DNA of 64,000 nt, taken from Pholis gunnellus (taxonomy: Eukaryota; Chordata; Actinopteri; Perciformes; Pholidae). This document shows positions 1 to 12,042 of the stretch, one piece after another. How positions within the stretch are numbered: the first letter of the stretch is position 1; each line of letters starts with the position of its first letter. The DNA is taken from the NCBI GenBank assembly GCA_910591455.2, contig OU342809.1, positions 6,941,968 through 7,005,967 on the forward strand, given 5' to 3'. Under the pieces are notes generated by a model that did no database searches, had not been told where the DNA came from, and saw only the letters and a list, made by a program, of their open reading frames with translations. Both the position numbers and the translations under genes were made by a program.

Positions 1-1020
1 CATGTATATGACCCACATCATGGAACCTCTTCACCTCCACCACTGCTCTTTCCACAGGCTAGACAAGGAAGGATGACACTCTGGCACTGAATCTCACTTG
101 GTTGGGTTGGCTATTCCTGGACTATTCTCTGGACCTGACTCTAAAGTGTCGCAAAAATAGTGATTGACTCTTTTTGCTCTTCTGTTTAACAGTAGCGAAC
201 GAACTAACTCTGCCTCTCAGTGAGCTCAGGGATGAAGAGAAGTTGCTTGAGGTGAGCAAATTACTTCAAGACTGATTTTTGGAACTTGTTGACAACAGTT
301 GCGTGCTGTGTAAGTTAACCAAATCATTAAAAATGCCAATATCTTCCAAATGGCAGCAGTGGAGTGTCGAGTTCTGTGGTCTCAGCTGTGTAGCATGTTG
401 ATGTTTTATCAGAACGGATCATTCAGAGTACAGCACTTGGAGCCTTTCCGGGTTTTTACAGTATGGTTTGGACTGAATAAAGTCTTTGCAATTTTAGTAA
501 GTTCAGTTTATCTGCAGCATTAAAATCAAATGCCAAATTCAATTTGCTAAAAAGATGCATCGTGGTTTAGAAAGAATTATTACTAAGTAATTAGCTGTAA
601 AAATGCATCCTTGGAAATAATACTTCAGTGTATGTCCAAAGCAACAGGCCATGGAAAATCCATTTCCAAATTTGCGTTCAAGTTTATGAAAATGGTAATG
701 TGCTTCTTCCAGAACGTTTGTCTCCTGCTTCTTCTCACAGAGGGTGAGGGGCGAAGTGCTAAGAAAAGGGCCCTTAAGGGTCTCGTAGTTTTTCCCTAGG
801 TGGAGTCTGCTTTTAGAAACCCCGACCTCACTTCATGAAAACAAAACGTGAGGAGAAAAATAACCTCAAGGAGAAGCCGTGGCCTAGCCGACCACTGGAC
901 ACTGAGCAGCACAAAAGCGCGTGTGGGCTGTCCTCGAACTCCCTCCGCCAAATGTCTCCACGTAGAAAAACCAACTTCCCATAGGGATGTGTCTGTCTCA
1001 CACAGGAGCAGGCAGAAGCA

Positions 1021-1045
1021 GACACACACACACACACACACACAC
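1021..1045. repeat. (CA)n microsatellite
   Basis: About 12 CA units in a row. Confidence 0.9.
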
Positions 1046-4000
1046 TCGTACATATAAAAGTGCCATGCAGACAGAAACGCCAGGTGAGGTGAGCAGACAA
1101 ATAAATGCTTAATGCTCATTGAATCAACAGAACGAGCTTTGCACACACGTGAACACAAATACAGCATTGCCTGGGGTTAGACCCATCCCATCGTCTCAGA
1201 CTGCTGATGCTGTCCTTAATGTAGCTGTGAGGCCTGAGGGCGTCACCGCATAAGTATTAACCTCGCTCATATTTTACAAGCATCGGTTACTGCCCCAGTC
1301 CAACATAAACAGGTGTGCATGCCAAATTGGGCGTCATTACTCCCCAGGCTAATGTCTTGTCTGCTTATATATATAGTAATAACATTCCCTTTAGTATCTG
1401 TGAATCTAAAGTAATTCACAATGTCTATGACAGACATTTTTGAACCTGTTTCAGTCAGAGCCATGTGTAGGCGAGAAGCTGATTTTGTCTTTATAATGTA
1501 AGGGCATTTACACCCAAACTCCTCAATTATAACTATGTTGCATCTTGCCTCTTCTCATTTAATTACCATGCACACTCTTTGCTATTATGTTTGACAGCTG
1601 ATTTCAGGTCAGTTTATTGTGCTCTGCATGCTATTCTACATAGAAGAATATCCGGAAAATAAAGGCCTCTCAGATCTCCGTGCAGATGAAACAACACAAC
1701 AAACAACAACAAATAAGAAACAGAGACACACTGGCACATTATTTGGACAATACAGTTGCAGATGAGGCAGTCAGGTAGCGTTCAGAGTCCTCAGTCTGGG
1801 GTCTTGACGATCCCCACTTGTGCCTTGTGGTTAATGATGTCACACAGGGCTCTGCCTTTGAATGGCCATGTGTTCCTTACCACTAATATCAAACAGATGA
1901 TGAGAAACCTCCAAATGATGGTCTTTCGCTAAGACAAGCAGTCAAAACAAAGTTAAAGGAACACAGAAAAACACCAAGCAATCACATAAAAAAACAAAAA
2001 AAAGAGAGAGAGACTATACGTTCTTAATTGTTGCAGGCTGTGTTGCGGGCTGCGTTAAACTGTATTGTGTGCTCTTCTGCTTTGTTGAGAATTTTAACAT
2101 TTTAAATGAGCATTATCATTAATGCAATGACGGCTTGCATGTCTGTCCCCGGGGCTGCTAAGAGATTCAGCACAGGAGTGTTTCCATGTTTTTCCATGTT
2201 GTAGCACCTTAACCAAAGCCTTCACATCCTGAAATAACAAACACGACTTAAAGGATTGCCCCAGAATAATCCATCATTCATTGGACTGTTAAACATCCCC
2301 TTCCTCAACTGAGGAGAAGTCTGTAATTGAAGTGCGGCGTCTGGATGACAACAATCCTTTTCTTCTCACTTGGTATCTGGCTAATCTCAAGCCTCAGCTC
2401 AGCAGACCTCTGACTGCAGAACTTTTTATTTAATCCCTTCATTTGGGCAATTTATTGTTATTTGCCACCCTTGCTTCTCTCCCTCCACTCTTGCAGATGT
2501 GTCTTATCTCTGAGAGGCCAAGCTTCAGATCTCAATGTTCCCATCTCACTTTGCCAAAGATACAAATTACATAAGGAGGCAGAATGTTGGAGCTAATTCA
2601 AGGGATTTGGGAGGGCTTCTGTCACTTCACAAAACAGGGAAGGAAATCAGAAAAAAAAAGCATAAAGCAATGTTGCTCTTAACATTGAAACAATCAGAAC
2701 TAAAAGTTATTTTATATGCCTTTGGCTTAGACCCAGTCAATAACCTGGAGAAACATAATAAATTCTCTTTACAGCAGATAGTAAAATGTTTTCTCAGCCA
2801 AATGAAGAAATCACTCTGGAGGATCGACCTGTTTTGAGCTACTTTATTGCCTCAAATAATTTTGGTTTAGTTGCGTTTTTCCTGTTCTCTTGAAACAGTG
2901 TAAAAGAAAATGGACTCCTTTACATCCTCTTTGGGGGTCAATTGAAGCTACCCTGGTTTCCCAAAGCGCTACAGACCCTGATATTTCATAGTATCATAGT
3001 ATAAATTTGCATATATAAATGCATGTCCTTGGCAGACGTAAGCTACATCCTTTGCAGCAACGACAGTTGTTATGTTACCTCGCGACTGTCTTTCCTCCAA
3101 ATTGGGCCCTGAATTGGAAAGTGCGTCGCTCCCAGTGTGGATAAAACCAGAAGCATTAGCTTGCAGAATATATCCCAATGAACTAATGATCCTGACACCC
3201 TGACAATAGCCTGCTGTAGAAGAAGGACCGCACTGCAGACTCTGTTTTTCTATCTCATATTTTTAATGACAAAATGTTTGTCAGAAACAAATGGATTTAT
3301 TTTTCCCAATCCAGGGCATAATATGGGGAGCTTACGCGGTTCCGGTGCCCAGGGCTTCAGACAACTAACAAAACACATCTTACTTCTGCTCGGCTGGCCG
3401 CCTACAATGCTTTTCACATACAGGAGGACCAGTGGGAGCGTCCAGCAAATGAATGAAATAGCGTGGCTCTCTTTCACCGAGCCACTTCATAGAAAGAGCT
3501 GGATGGAAGCACTGACAGCGATCATGTCCAAAATGGTAATTTATGAATGATGTAAATTATCCCCCGCTGCCTCCAAAAATACAGGGTACATCATTTGAGG
3601 GCCTCAAAGAGTGACTATGATGAATTAACTATCTTCCTAGGCTGAAAACTGTTTCACCATATCTTTTACCATGCTGTGCACATAGTCCCTCACTTGGTGC
3701 GACAGCTGCTCCTACTTATATAGTGCACCCACTCTTTCTCCAAACCACTCTCAATTAGCTCCTCTCCTAAATAACCACTCCTTTCACTTGCAGTTTCCGG
3801 CTACACATGCACCTCGTTGTTTCATTGAGCCATCCCATCCATCTCAAAAAACACCCTCACAAAAGAAGTACATTCTTGTTTGTGTGTCTAAAAACAAGAG
3901 GCACACTGAGCCACTTCCCATTCACATCGGGTCATTTGCATGAAGGTCCTCGTCCCATTTAGTGACTCCGAACGGCTCTGCCAGCACAGAGAGCACAAGG

Positions 4001-5939
4001 AGAGGCTCGAGTGTCGAGCCAGCTGTCCCCGGTCGTCCAGAGTCCTAAATCCTCATTCAGTTGAGAGTATCGTGAATCATCGCATCATGCTTTGAGAATA
4101 CACTGCTAATATAAACTGCCGTTCCAACCACAACAGAAAATAAGCATGTGAAGTGGAGGTAAAGAGTTACTGCGAGTGTCACAGGTGGGTGTGACCACCC
4201 AAGTTAGCGAGCCCCAATTACCCGTGAAGAAAACAGCATGGGGTGCTTTTCTTTCTTACACAAAAGAACAATTCCAACTTGATGAATAATCACATTTTGC
4301 CGGGCTACTCTGTATATATTTTGTGAGGGGGCGGGGGGGGCATTGTTTTCTTTTTCATTTTTAATGGAACATTACAGTTTTCCATAATGCGTCTTGTTTT
4401 TTTCCCCCCTTTCTCTTTCTGTGTTTCTGATCACATATTCTGCTTGACACTGACGTGGGGAGGACGCTCCTTTCCATGCGGGGAAGAGATAATTGACTTC
4501 TGCTCCGTGCGTGCCACAATCAAGACAGAAGACCACAGCGCATTATGAAAATGCGCTGTGTACAAAATAACGTCAGCAAGTCAACACACGGCTTTATTTA
4601 TTTATTTTTGATGTTTTAATGATTTATGCTCTTCTAATGCATTTGCCAGTTACTATATTAAGCGTGGTTGGAATGTTTGAATAACAGACATCTGCTTAAG
4701 GTTTGGCTTCAGACCTGGACACACACAATGACCAGATTTAATGTGTGTGATTTTCTTCACAGGGGGAGAATTTATGAAAATAATGGCTTTGGATATTTGT
4801 TGGAACAGTCGATACGGGCAACCGAACATTGAGCGGGAACATTCCTGTACCAACATGCGTAGAACAATAAAATGAAGAATGTGGATACACTTTCTTGTGT
4901 GTTTCATAATACAACTCATATATCTCATTATTAAATTAAAGACAGATCAGCTTTTTATGTGAGGAAATACATTTGCATCCTTGTCGAAGGAAACATGATT
5001 ATTTGAAATGCTTCCATTTATTTTGTTTATTTGAATATATATGTCATAAGAAAATATAACTGTCAGAATGAGGCTGTATGCTAGATAACTTATATCAATA
5101 ACTTACTTTAATTGAGTAAATAAGCAAATCTTTGTACATGACAATTGTGTTTGATCCATCTGAGTAGCTCCTCTAGTGAAATAAAATAAGTAAAAGACTG
5201 ATGCGCACACAAAATACTAATTATACAAAATGCAATGCTGGGCAACAGCTGTCTCTAAATCTCTTAAATGTGTGATTGTTGTATGTGCAAAAGTTATAAT
5301 ACATTCTAAAAACATCAATTAATATGTAAACCAAAAGGCCTCTATAGTTCGTAATTTGAAACATATGCCAGCGTAAATTAAAGCTGAATAGACGGCAGCA
5401 ACGTGAATATGTCAACAAAACAATAACCTAAAGTGCCGCAAAGCACAAGTTTCATTTTTGGAAATTCCCCATTCACTTTGTTGCGAACACTTAGGTGAGA
5501 ATATCGATTCCCCTCTCATGTCTGTTTGTCAAGTTTGGAGCTGCAGTGCCTGAAGGCAATTGGTTTAGCTTGGCTCAATGAAAGATTCAAATATTTATAA
5601 TGTACGGTTTTATGGGAAGTTGAATTCTGTCACATTTCCTGGAGAAAAACATCGAGGCGTTCTGACTTTCTACAGTCTTTGTTATCATCAGCAACCAGCA
5701 GAGAGACGCTGCACTGAAGTACTGCTGTTCATTAGGAAATAGTTACAGCACCCAACTCATTTCTATCGTTTTGGTCCTCGTTCCTCTCAGTTGCGATAAC
5801 ATTGTACTTACCAAGATAATAGCAATGATCTGGGAATTTTGAGATCGCTAAAAAAGGAGAATGGCTAAAGTTATTTGGAAGAGAAAACAAAGGGCGAATA
5901 GTTGACCGACTGGTTCAACTTTGACCAAATGTAGCTGTA

Positions 5940-6150
5940 GCTGTGCACTCATTATAACCTGCATTTTGGGTGTGCTCATTGTCTTTACCAGCAAGGTGGT
6001 TTTGATAATCTGGGACTGTCCGACGTCACTGTTTTACCAGATCTCAGCAATTAGTTTGGTGAGGACAATTTAATTCTAACCAACTAAAATGATGTCCAAA
6101 ACTCCTAACATAATATCCCAGTTGTTATAAAGTGGAATTGCCCTTTAAGG
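5940..6150 (+). repeat. MITE-like interspersed repeat, copy 2
   Basis: This shares CAGATCTCAGCAATTAGTTT plus GGTGAGGACAATTTAATT with 11571-11610 and ends AGTGGAATTGCCCTTTAA. Divergence between the two copies is high, so insertion was probably old. The left end is not clear. Confidence 0.5.
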
Positions 6151-6285
6151 TTGAGTAGAAGAAAACAACATTAACCTTGATGAGAACAAGTGAGTGTAAA
6201 TTCTCAGACCAAAGTTAGCCTATAGTATTAACTTAAAAACAATTATACTTGAACAACACCTGCCTGGCAGCACATCAGCTTAAAT

Positions 6286-6306
6286 GATAATAATAATAAT
6301 AATAAT
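6286..6306. repeat. (AAT)n microsatellite
   Basis: About seven ATA/AAT units. Confidence 0.85.
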
Positions 6307-7554
6307 ATATTGTATGGGCTTTGTTATCTCTGCTGTTATGCATGGTTGAGCAGTTGTAACTAAGCATCACTCCACTGACACAGCGTAACAGATATTTTGA
6401 GAAGAACCGATCCGAGTCTCTCTCTAAATTAAAGGCAGACTGCAGGTTCAACTCCAACTATATTTTAGCAATGAACTGCCAAACTGAGTCAAATGGGAGT
6501 TTATTTAGTTCTCATGAGTCGCATCTGAAAAGAAAATATCAGTGCAGCACTCGACAACACATCCAGCAACATATCAGCTTCATGTTTAATGAATTGAGGA
6601 AGGATCTCTGCAGTTCAATGAGTTTTCTTGCTACTGTCAATCGTTTGAAATTGCAAAAGCATCCAAATAAATGTTACTGCTTGTGGGGAAAAGGACTACA
6701 AACAAACTATTCTACAGAAAAATAGAACCAAGGTGTTTGAACGTGAATGTGTCAACACACCGGTAGCAATGAAAACCCTTTTTTTTTTTCTTCTTTCTTT
6801 GCTTAAAGAAAAGATGAGGTGTTTTAGGGATTGGGGTCACTTTCTAATAGACACACATTTTCAGTCAGAGTTTCTAAAAAGTATTTTTCTTTACACTTAG
6901 TACAAAAAAAGACATCTCTACCCGTTAGTGCTTCGTTTTAAGATACTATAACATAAATAAACAATTTATTTTCAGTGTTCAGAACAGACAGTTCCAGTGT
7001 GACTGGAAAACTAACATACTCCACCATATTCCAGTTGGCAGCAGAGGGTTTAACAGAGTTCTCCACTCAGATTTTGGCGCACCCCAACGCACCGTACTTA
7101 CAAAATGTTCTTCATTTCTACAAACATAAGCCCCAGCCAATTTGGGGGGTCATTCATGTCAAGATTCACTTTAGCTCCCCTTTAGTGAAAATACGATAAA
7201 AGTTTTTAATCAAAGACTTGACAAATCTTTCCCAGTCACCCCTCATCAGCTGCTGTCATTTTGATCAACTCCCAGGTTACTGTGTTTCCTCTCCATGCAC
7301 ATGAGTCTCTTTTGAATTTAACAATTACAAATCCCAGAGTGCAAAGCACAGTTCCCAACGAGGGCGTCATTCATTTCCTGCAGTCCCACCGTCACTGCGG
7401 GTACATCAGTACGTGAGCACAATCTCTATGTGACAGTAAAGTTCTGGGGTATTACCAACTGATATTTAGCATTTACTTTCAGAAAAGGAAATTAGATAGA
7501 TTCTGCTGTGCAAAACGATGCCATGAAGAGCTGATAGCGGAAAGTTCCATTCCT

Positions 7555-7560
7555 TTTATT
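7555..7560 (-). terminator. candidate wnt7b polyadenylation signal
   Basis: On the minus strand AATAAA occurs about 100 bases past the wnt7b stop codon. If used it would give a very short 3' UTR. Vertebrate Wnt7b transcripts generally have longer ones, so a more distal signal is likely as well; another AATAAA on this strand is at 6965-6970. This is a six-base motif only. Confidence 0.25.
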
Positions 7561-7661
7561 TCAAAATCTGTCACTGGTCCACGTCACACTTTTATCTTGG
7601 GTTGCTCGAGGCTTCTTCATTCAAATAGTCCTTGGAGCCTCACTTTCTGGCACTGAGTTCC

Positions 7662-8141
7662 TTATTTGCAGGTAAACACCTCCGTCCTCTCGCTGCACGT
7701 GTTGCACTTGACGAAGCAGCACCATTGGAACTTACAATTGCACTGCCACACTTTGGTGTACTGGTGTGTATTGTAGCCCCGCCCGCAGCACATAAGGTCG
7801 CAGCCGTCTGTATGTGGCGAGGTGCGGTTGCACAGGCGTCCCTGGGTGCCCACGCTCCCCGTGGCTGCGTCCTCCTCGCAGTAGTTGGGCGACCTCTCGA
7901 TGTAGACAAGGTCCGTCTCCATGGGCTTGCGGTAGCCCTGAGTCTGCTTCACCTTGAGGTGGGTGGGCTGGCGCAGTCGGCTAGCCCGGACTACCTCCAC
8001 ATGCACGGCTTCGTTGTACTTGTCCTTGAGTACGTAGCCAATCTCTCGGAACTTGGGAAGTGTCGTCCAACAGGTCTTGGTGGTGCAGGAGCCCGAGACG
8101 CCGTGGCACTTGCACTCCAGCTTCATCCTTTCTTCTAGTAC
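7662..8141 (-). CDS. wnt7b: wnt7b coding exon 4 (C-terminal Wnt domain and stop)
   Basis: This last coding exon (480 bp with TAA) codes residues 191-349 after the acceptor CTCTCCAG. It contains LECKCHGVSGSCTTKTCW, in which Ser206 is the position palmitoleoylated by Porcupine and needed for Frizzled binding. It also holds the linker (about residues 238-272) that in Wnt7 ligands confers Reck recognition. The cysteine-rich C-terminal domain follows, with GCDLMCCGRGYNTHQY and the CNCKF(Q)WCCFVKC finger. NRT at 295 is a glycosylation site. The residue before WCC is Gln329 where almost all Wnts have His. The end, SERTEVFTCK, is the Wnt7b form. The opposite strand is open for 168 codons here, but that is a shadow of this exon. 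Confidence 0.97.
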   Translation of the reverse strand, partial: VLEERMKLECKCHGVSGSCTTKTCWTTLPKFREIGYVLKDKYNEAVHVEVVRASRLRQPTHLKVKQTQGYRKPMETDLVYIERSPNYCEEDAATGSVGTQGRLCNRTSPHTDGCDLMCCGRGYNTHQYTKVWQCNCKFQWCCFVKCNTCSERTEVFTCK

Positions 8142-8339
8142 CTGGAGAGTAAAAGAGAAAACAAAGCCGTTGTAGAACTGCAGCAAATACGGTCGTGAAA
8201 TTAGACTCCCAAAATCAAATGAACAAAAGGACGTGTCTCAAACCATGTTGCACAACCATGTCTCTACAGAAGCCCAGAATGAACGAACCAAGCACTGGCT
8301 CTATAGCAAGAGTCTTTCGCTTTTTTTTGTTACCTGAAG

Positions 8340-8590
8340 GACACTCGTCCTCTTGTGAGACTGCAGTAGCGTGAGCCGCAGAGTGCAAAACCGTGGTACC
8401 GCTAGCTGCTGTCTGACTTCCGTTGCTCCTAAATTAGTATTCTTATGTTAATAAGGATGGTTTTTGAGCAAAGCAAACGGCATTACCACTGTTTAGGACT
8501 CGGTAGCTGAGCAGAGATCTATTCAGTTGGTTGCAATCTGCTACCATACCACTAGATGCCACTAAATCCTACACACTCTCCCTTTAATGA
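8340..8590 (+). repeat. percomorph-type interspersed repeat (unnamed)
   Basis: The right part reads ACCACTAGATGCCACTAAAT then CCTACACACTCTCCCTTTAA. I recall near-identical strings ending ACACTGGACCTTTAA as frequent in percomorph fish non-coding DNA. No second copy was noticed in this window, so the call rests on memory of the family. Confidence 0.45.
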
Positions 8591-11384
8591 ATACAGTTTT
8601 ACCAAGAGGCTGGCTAAATGCTAGCTTTGTGTTGTGCAACCATCTAAATGGAAACAAATGTGAAATATGTCAGATCAACTAAATGTTGAGATATTAGATT
8701 TTTTTTTTGTCTGTGTAAAAACTGTGCTGACAAAGCAACGTTTCTTACTTGTATTCATGCTTCTAATGAGCGGTGATTGTGCTGGTGGCTTATACTGCAT
8801 TTATGCCCCAAGTACTTCAATGAAATTGCCAAAATAGCTTGAGTGCCGAGTGACAGATCTCTGTGAAGTAGCCAAATCCAAGCATATCAGAATGTGCAGT
8901 CATGATGACATGCAGTTGCATGTTTTGAGGGAGGGGAAATTGCACTTACTGGTAATATTCCATCCTGTAATTGTGTCTACCTTCCTCAAACCACATCAAT
9001 GACAAAGAAAACTACAGGTGAAAACTACATTAAACAAACTAAATTCATTGTTTACGGCTGGACAAGAGACTTGAGGTTTATTTGACTGCTTAAATAATGT
9101 GATAAATAGAAGAAGGCAAAATGTTGCCACATGCATTAAAGTGGATCACAGTTATAGATTCAGATGCTTTTAGTCAAAGAGTCATTTTAAATGCAATAAT
9201 GTCCATTTTTTGAGGGTATTCCCTTACTCAGTCTTGAACTTAATTTCTCTTTGAGGTTATGTCCAACATATGGTAGACAGGGCAGAATGTCTTCTCCTTG
9301 AGGCGTAAGCCTGGGGCATATGGGAAATATTGTGCGCTGTCGTCATAATTTAAGTGTCAATCCTTTGCTCCGTGGGACTGAGGAACTAAAAAAACCTCAA
9401 AATAAAAACTGTGCCCTCTTCGTTTTCTGCTGAACCGTTCTAAAAGGCAAAACGCACAGAGGAAAAGAGGGGGTTGAGTTCAAATTGGTCACATTAACAC
9501 ATCTGTAATAATCCTGACATGACTTCTTTAACCAAATTAGGATCCCCCGATTTGCTCGAACGAAGCGCGTCTTTGTTGTATAAGATGTAAGTTTGGTTGG
9601 CAGGGCATTTTTCCAGTGCAGCTTTTTTCCTGGCACCTCGCCTTGCCAGAAGCACAAGTCATCATTTCTATCAGACACTTACGAAATGTACACAAGAGTT
9701 GTTCAATATCTCTGTCTGTCTTGTCCATGGACTCATGTGGTCACAGTTTCCCAGATTTGAGGACATTTGATTGAAAAAACATGAGCTCCGCCGACTTCAT
9801 AAAAGCCGGGGTCAGCTGTCAATCTCGCCTCGCATGTTGATTCAGAATGAGGATTTCCAAAAATGTAAGGCACAAAAACCACAAGGAATGCCTGGTAGAA
9901 GGAGTCTGACAGATGCATGGAAACATTTACTTAAACTGTGTCCATCAAAGCCTCTGATCTGTTATTAATTAGACCAATATGACCAGATTCCCATCTAAAG
10001 ATCACTTGTCAAACACATAGCCCAGATGGGAGATGAAAGAGATCTGGTGATTCACTGGGTGTTCTCTTTCAGTCACGGAATCTATTGTAATTACAGTTTT
10101 CTGTTTCAACGATGCTTCTTATTAGTGATTAGAAAACACAATCTCAGCTGGATCCCATTGGAGGAACCACTTCCTCCATCCTCCAAACCAGGATCATTTT
10201 AATCAGCTAATTTGACTTTGATAGATTGGTCTTGAAGGTCATTTCAAGTGTCTCGTATCCAAGCAAAAATCCACATGGGATTTGATGCACTGTTACACTG
10301 AGCTACAGATATGTGTCTCTGTTGGTCGAATCTGTGCATGTAGCTTGGTTTGCCAAAGAACAGTCTGAACTGCGCTCCAAAGCCTGGTGGTAATCCAGTA
10401 GAAGCTGTTTGGTAACTGCCAACAGCGTGAAAATAACACTAACCTGTGATCAGCAGCAGTTTCGTGACAGTGAGAAAAAAATGGAAAGCTACCTCAGAAG
10501 TACCCATGAACTAAAACAAATACACAGATGAATTACGTGTATGGATTATGAGCAACACTAACGTTTCAGAGGCTCAGACCTTAATAACTACCAATCTAAG
10601 AGAGATTTTGGCTTCTTACTGTCTCAGCAAAGAGGAAATCTGACTTTTGCACACCCTCCTAGAATGCGAGTTTCCGAGCCCCAGAGTGAGAACAGCCACA
10701 GTGCCAACTCCAACCCTGGCAGTCCAACATGCCAGCACCCTATCAGTCTGCTGTGTTAACACCACCATTGTTGGCCTGCTTTCACACCCTGAATAGACAC
10801 AGTCAAATGGCAGTGACATGTTTTGGTATTGTGCAGAGAACTGCAATAATATCCTGTTCCTGAATTTAAACTTCATAATTCCATGAAAGGAGCTGAGAAG
10901 AGATGATGGCAGTCCTCTATCTGGCAACCCCTGGAAAAGGCCCCATTGTCCCAGGGGACACGATAAAGCCCAAGTTATTAATGAGATCCATTTGTCAACA
11001 TAACATCATCTTTTCTCTTTCATTTACCTCTCACACTCTTTTTCTCTGTGTTTCTTTCCTCCAAGTTCTGAGATGACTAATAGCAAACAAACATGTCCAT
11101 GATGGAGTTTGCCAACGGACTCGCTCAGAAATAAAAGACGCCCTCTTGGAATGGAAAGATATGTCAATAATTGGCTCAAGCAACACAAGCTGCTGAAAGG
11201 CTGACTAGGTGATCAATCAATCAGCAGCTGGACAGTCAATCACAGTCCTTTGTGTGACTTGTAGCTCTTTATCTGGGACTGTTTGCTTTTCTGCAAAGGA
11301 ACACATTAACAAACGCATGTATGCATCAAGTTTGTCAAGTATCGGGTCATGCAATGTTTCGCTTAAAGGAAGATAATGCCATGT

Positions 11385-11660
11385 CACTTAAAGGATAATT
11401 CCGCTTCATTACACCCAAAATGTTGGTAATAATCCTTCATTGTCTAGGAAATTCTGCTGCAAGTATGATACGTCAAAATGATGTCTATGATGGATACATT
11501 TAATGGACACTTTGGCTTTCATGTGTTTCTTGCCCCATCTGACTTAATTTTAGGAATGTCACCACATTCCTAGATCTCAGTAGTTAACTTAGTGAGTACA
11601 ATGTCATTATTACTGGTAGGTATGATGGCCAATTTGATCCAAGCTTTAATATATTAGAAA
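11385..11660 (+). repeat. MITE-like interspersed repeat, copy 1
   Basis: This begins TTAAAGGATAATTCCGCTTC and includes TAGATCTCAGTAGTTAACTT followed by AGTGAGTACAATGTCATT. The same internal stretch occurs, diverged, at 6036-6070, and the reverse complement of the start matches the end of that copy (AGTGGAATTGCCCTTTAA, 6132-6149). That implies terminal inverted repeats as in a small DNA transposon. Boundaries are approximate. Confidence 0.5.
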
Positions 11661-11770
11661 TGAACCATTAAATCACACAATTCAAAAGGGTTTTGCTGTT
11701 GTTCTCTCTTGATCACCGTGGAAAAAAACACTTGTGGCAAAGCATTTGAGATTATGAAAATCCTCTTTAC

Positions 11771-12042
11771 CTTTCTCCCTGCCTCATTGTTATGCAAGTT
11801 CATCAAACGGCGTGGGGTCTTTTTAATCTCCCGGGCATCCACGAAGCGGCGAGAGAACTCGATCCCGTACTTGATGTCAGCCGAGCAGCCTCCCCACTTC
11901 CAGCCTTCCTCCTGATTGTAATACCCCTGCTTCTCCCGGTCGCAGCCACACTGGCTCAGGTTGCCCTGGCTGCACGCTGCTGTGATGGCGTGGGCCACCC
12001 CTGCTGCTGTGATGGCGTAGGTGAAGGCTGCTTCCCGACTGC
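11771..12042 (-). CDS. wnt7b: wnt7b coding exon 3 (central Wnt domain)
   Basis: This 272 bp exon codes residues 100-190. The acceptor is CCCTCTTTCAG and the donor is GAGAAAG|GTAAAGAG, ending on a full codon. It carries SREAAFTYAITAAGVAHAIT, then AACSQGNLSQCGCDREKQG, YYNQEEGWKWGGCSADIKYG and the helix FSRRFVDAREIKK followed by RRLMNLHNNEAGRK. These are classic Wnt1-class signatures. NLS at residue 127 is the second conserved N-glycosylation site. Differences from the human protein are mild, for example Ile for Val at 119 and Thr-Pro after REIKK. A 16 bp DNA direct repeat lies near the start of the exon (12003-12018 and 11976-11991), coding the two AITAA motifs. Confidence 0.96.

Larger units (their letters stand above)
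1..7554. other. region downstream of wnt7b, no supported gene
   Basis: I see no recognisable exon here; open frames are short and without family motifs. An AATAAA on the plus strand at 476-481 could be the end of a plus-strand neighbour. In mammals ATXN10 lies 3' to WNT7B in tail-to-tail orientation, but I cannot recognise ataxin-10 sequence in the first bases. A (CA)n run is at 1021-1045, an (AAT)n run at about 6286-6306, and a dispersed repeat fragment at about 5940-6150. Confidence 0.5.
8142..11770 (-). other. wnt7b intron 3
   Basis: This 3629 bp intron holds no exon-like frame. It contains an interspersed repeat near 8340-8590 and part of another near 11385-11660; the rest looks like unique non-coding sequence. 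Confidence 0.85.

Noticed and set aside
1..500. Last exon of a plus-strand neighbour such as atxn10
   Set aside because: An acceptor-like site near 58 and an AATAAA at 476 are present, but no frame resembles ataxin-10, so no gene call was made.
7632..8138. 168-codon open frame on the plus strand
   Set aside because: It is wholly antisense to wnt7b exon 4, whose conserved codons keep the opposite strand open; no protein family matches.
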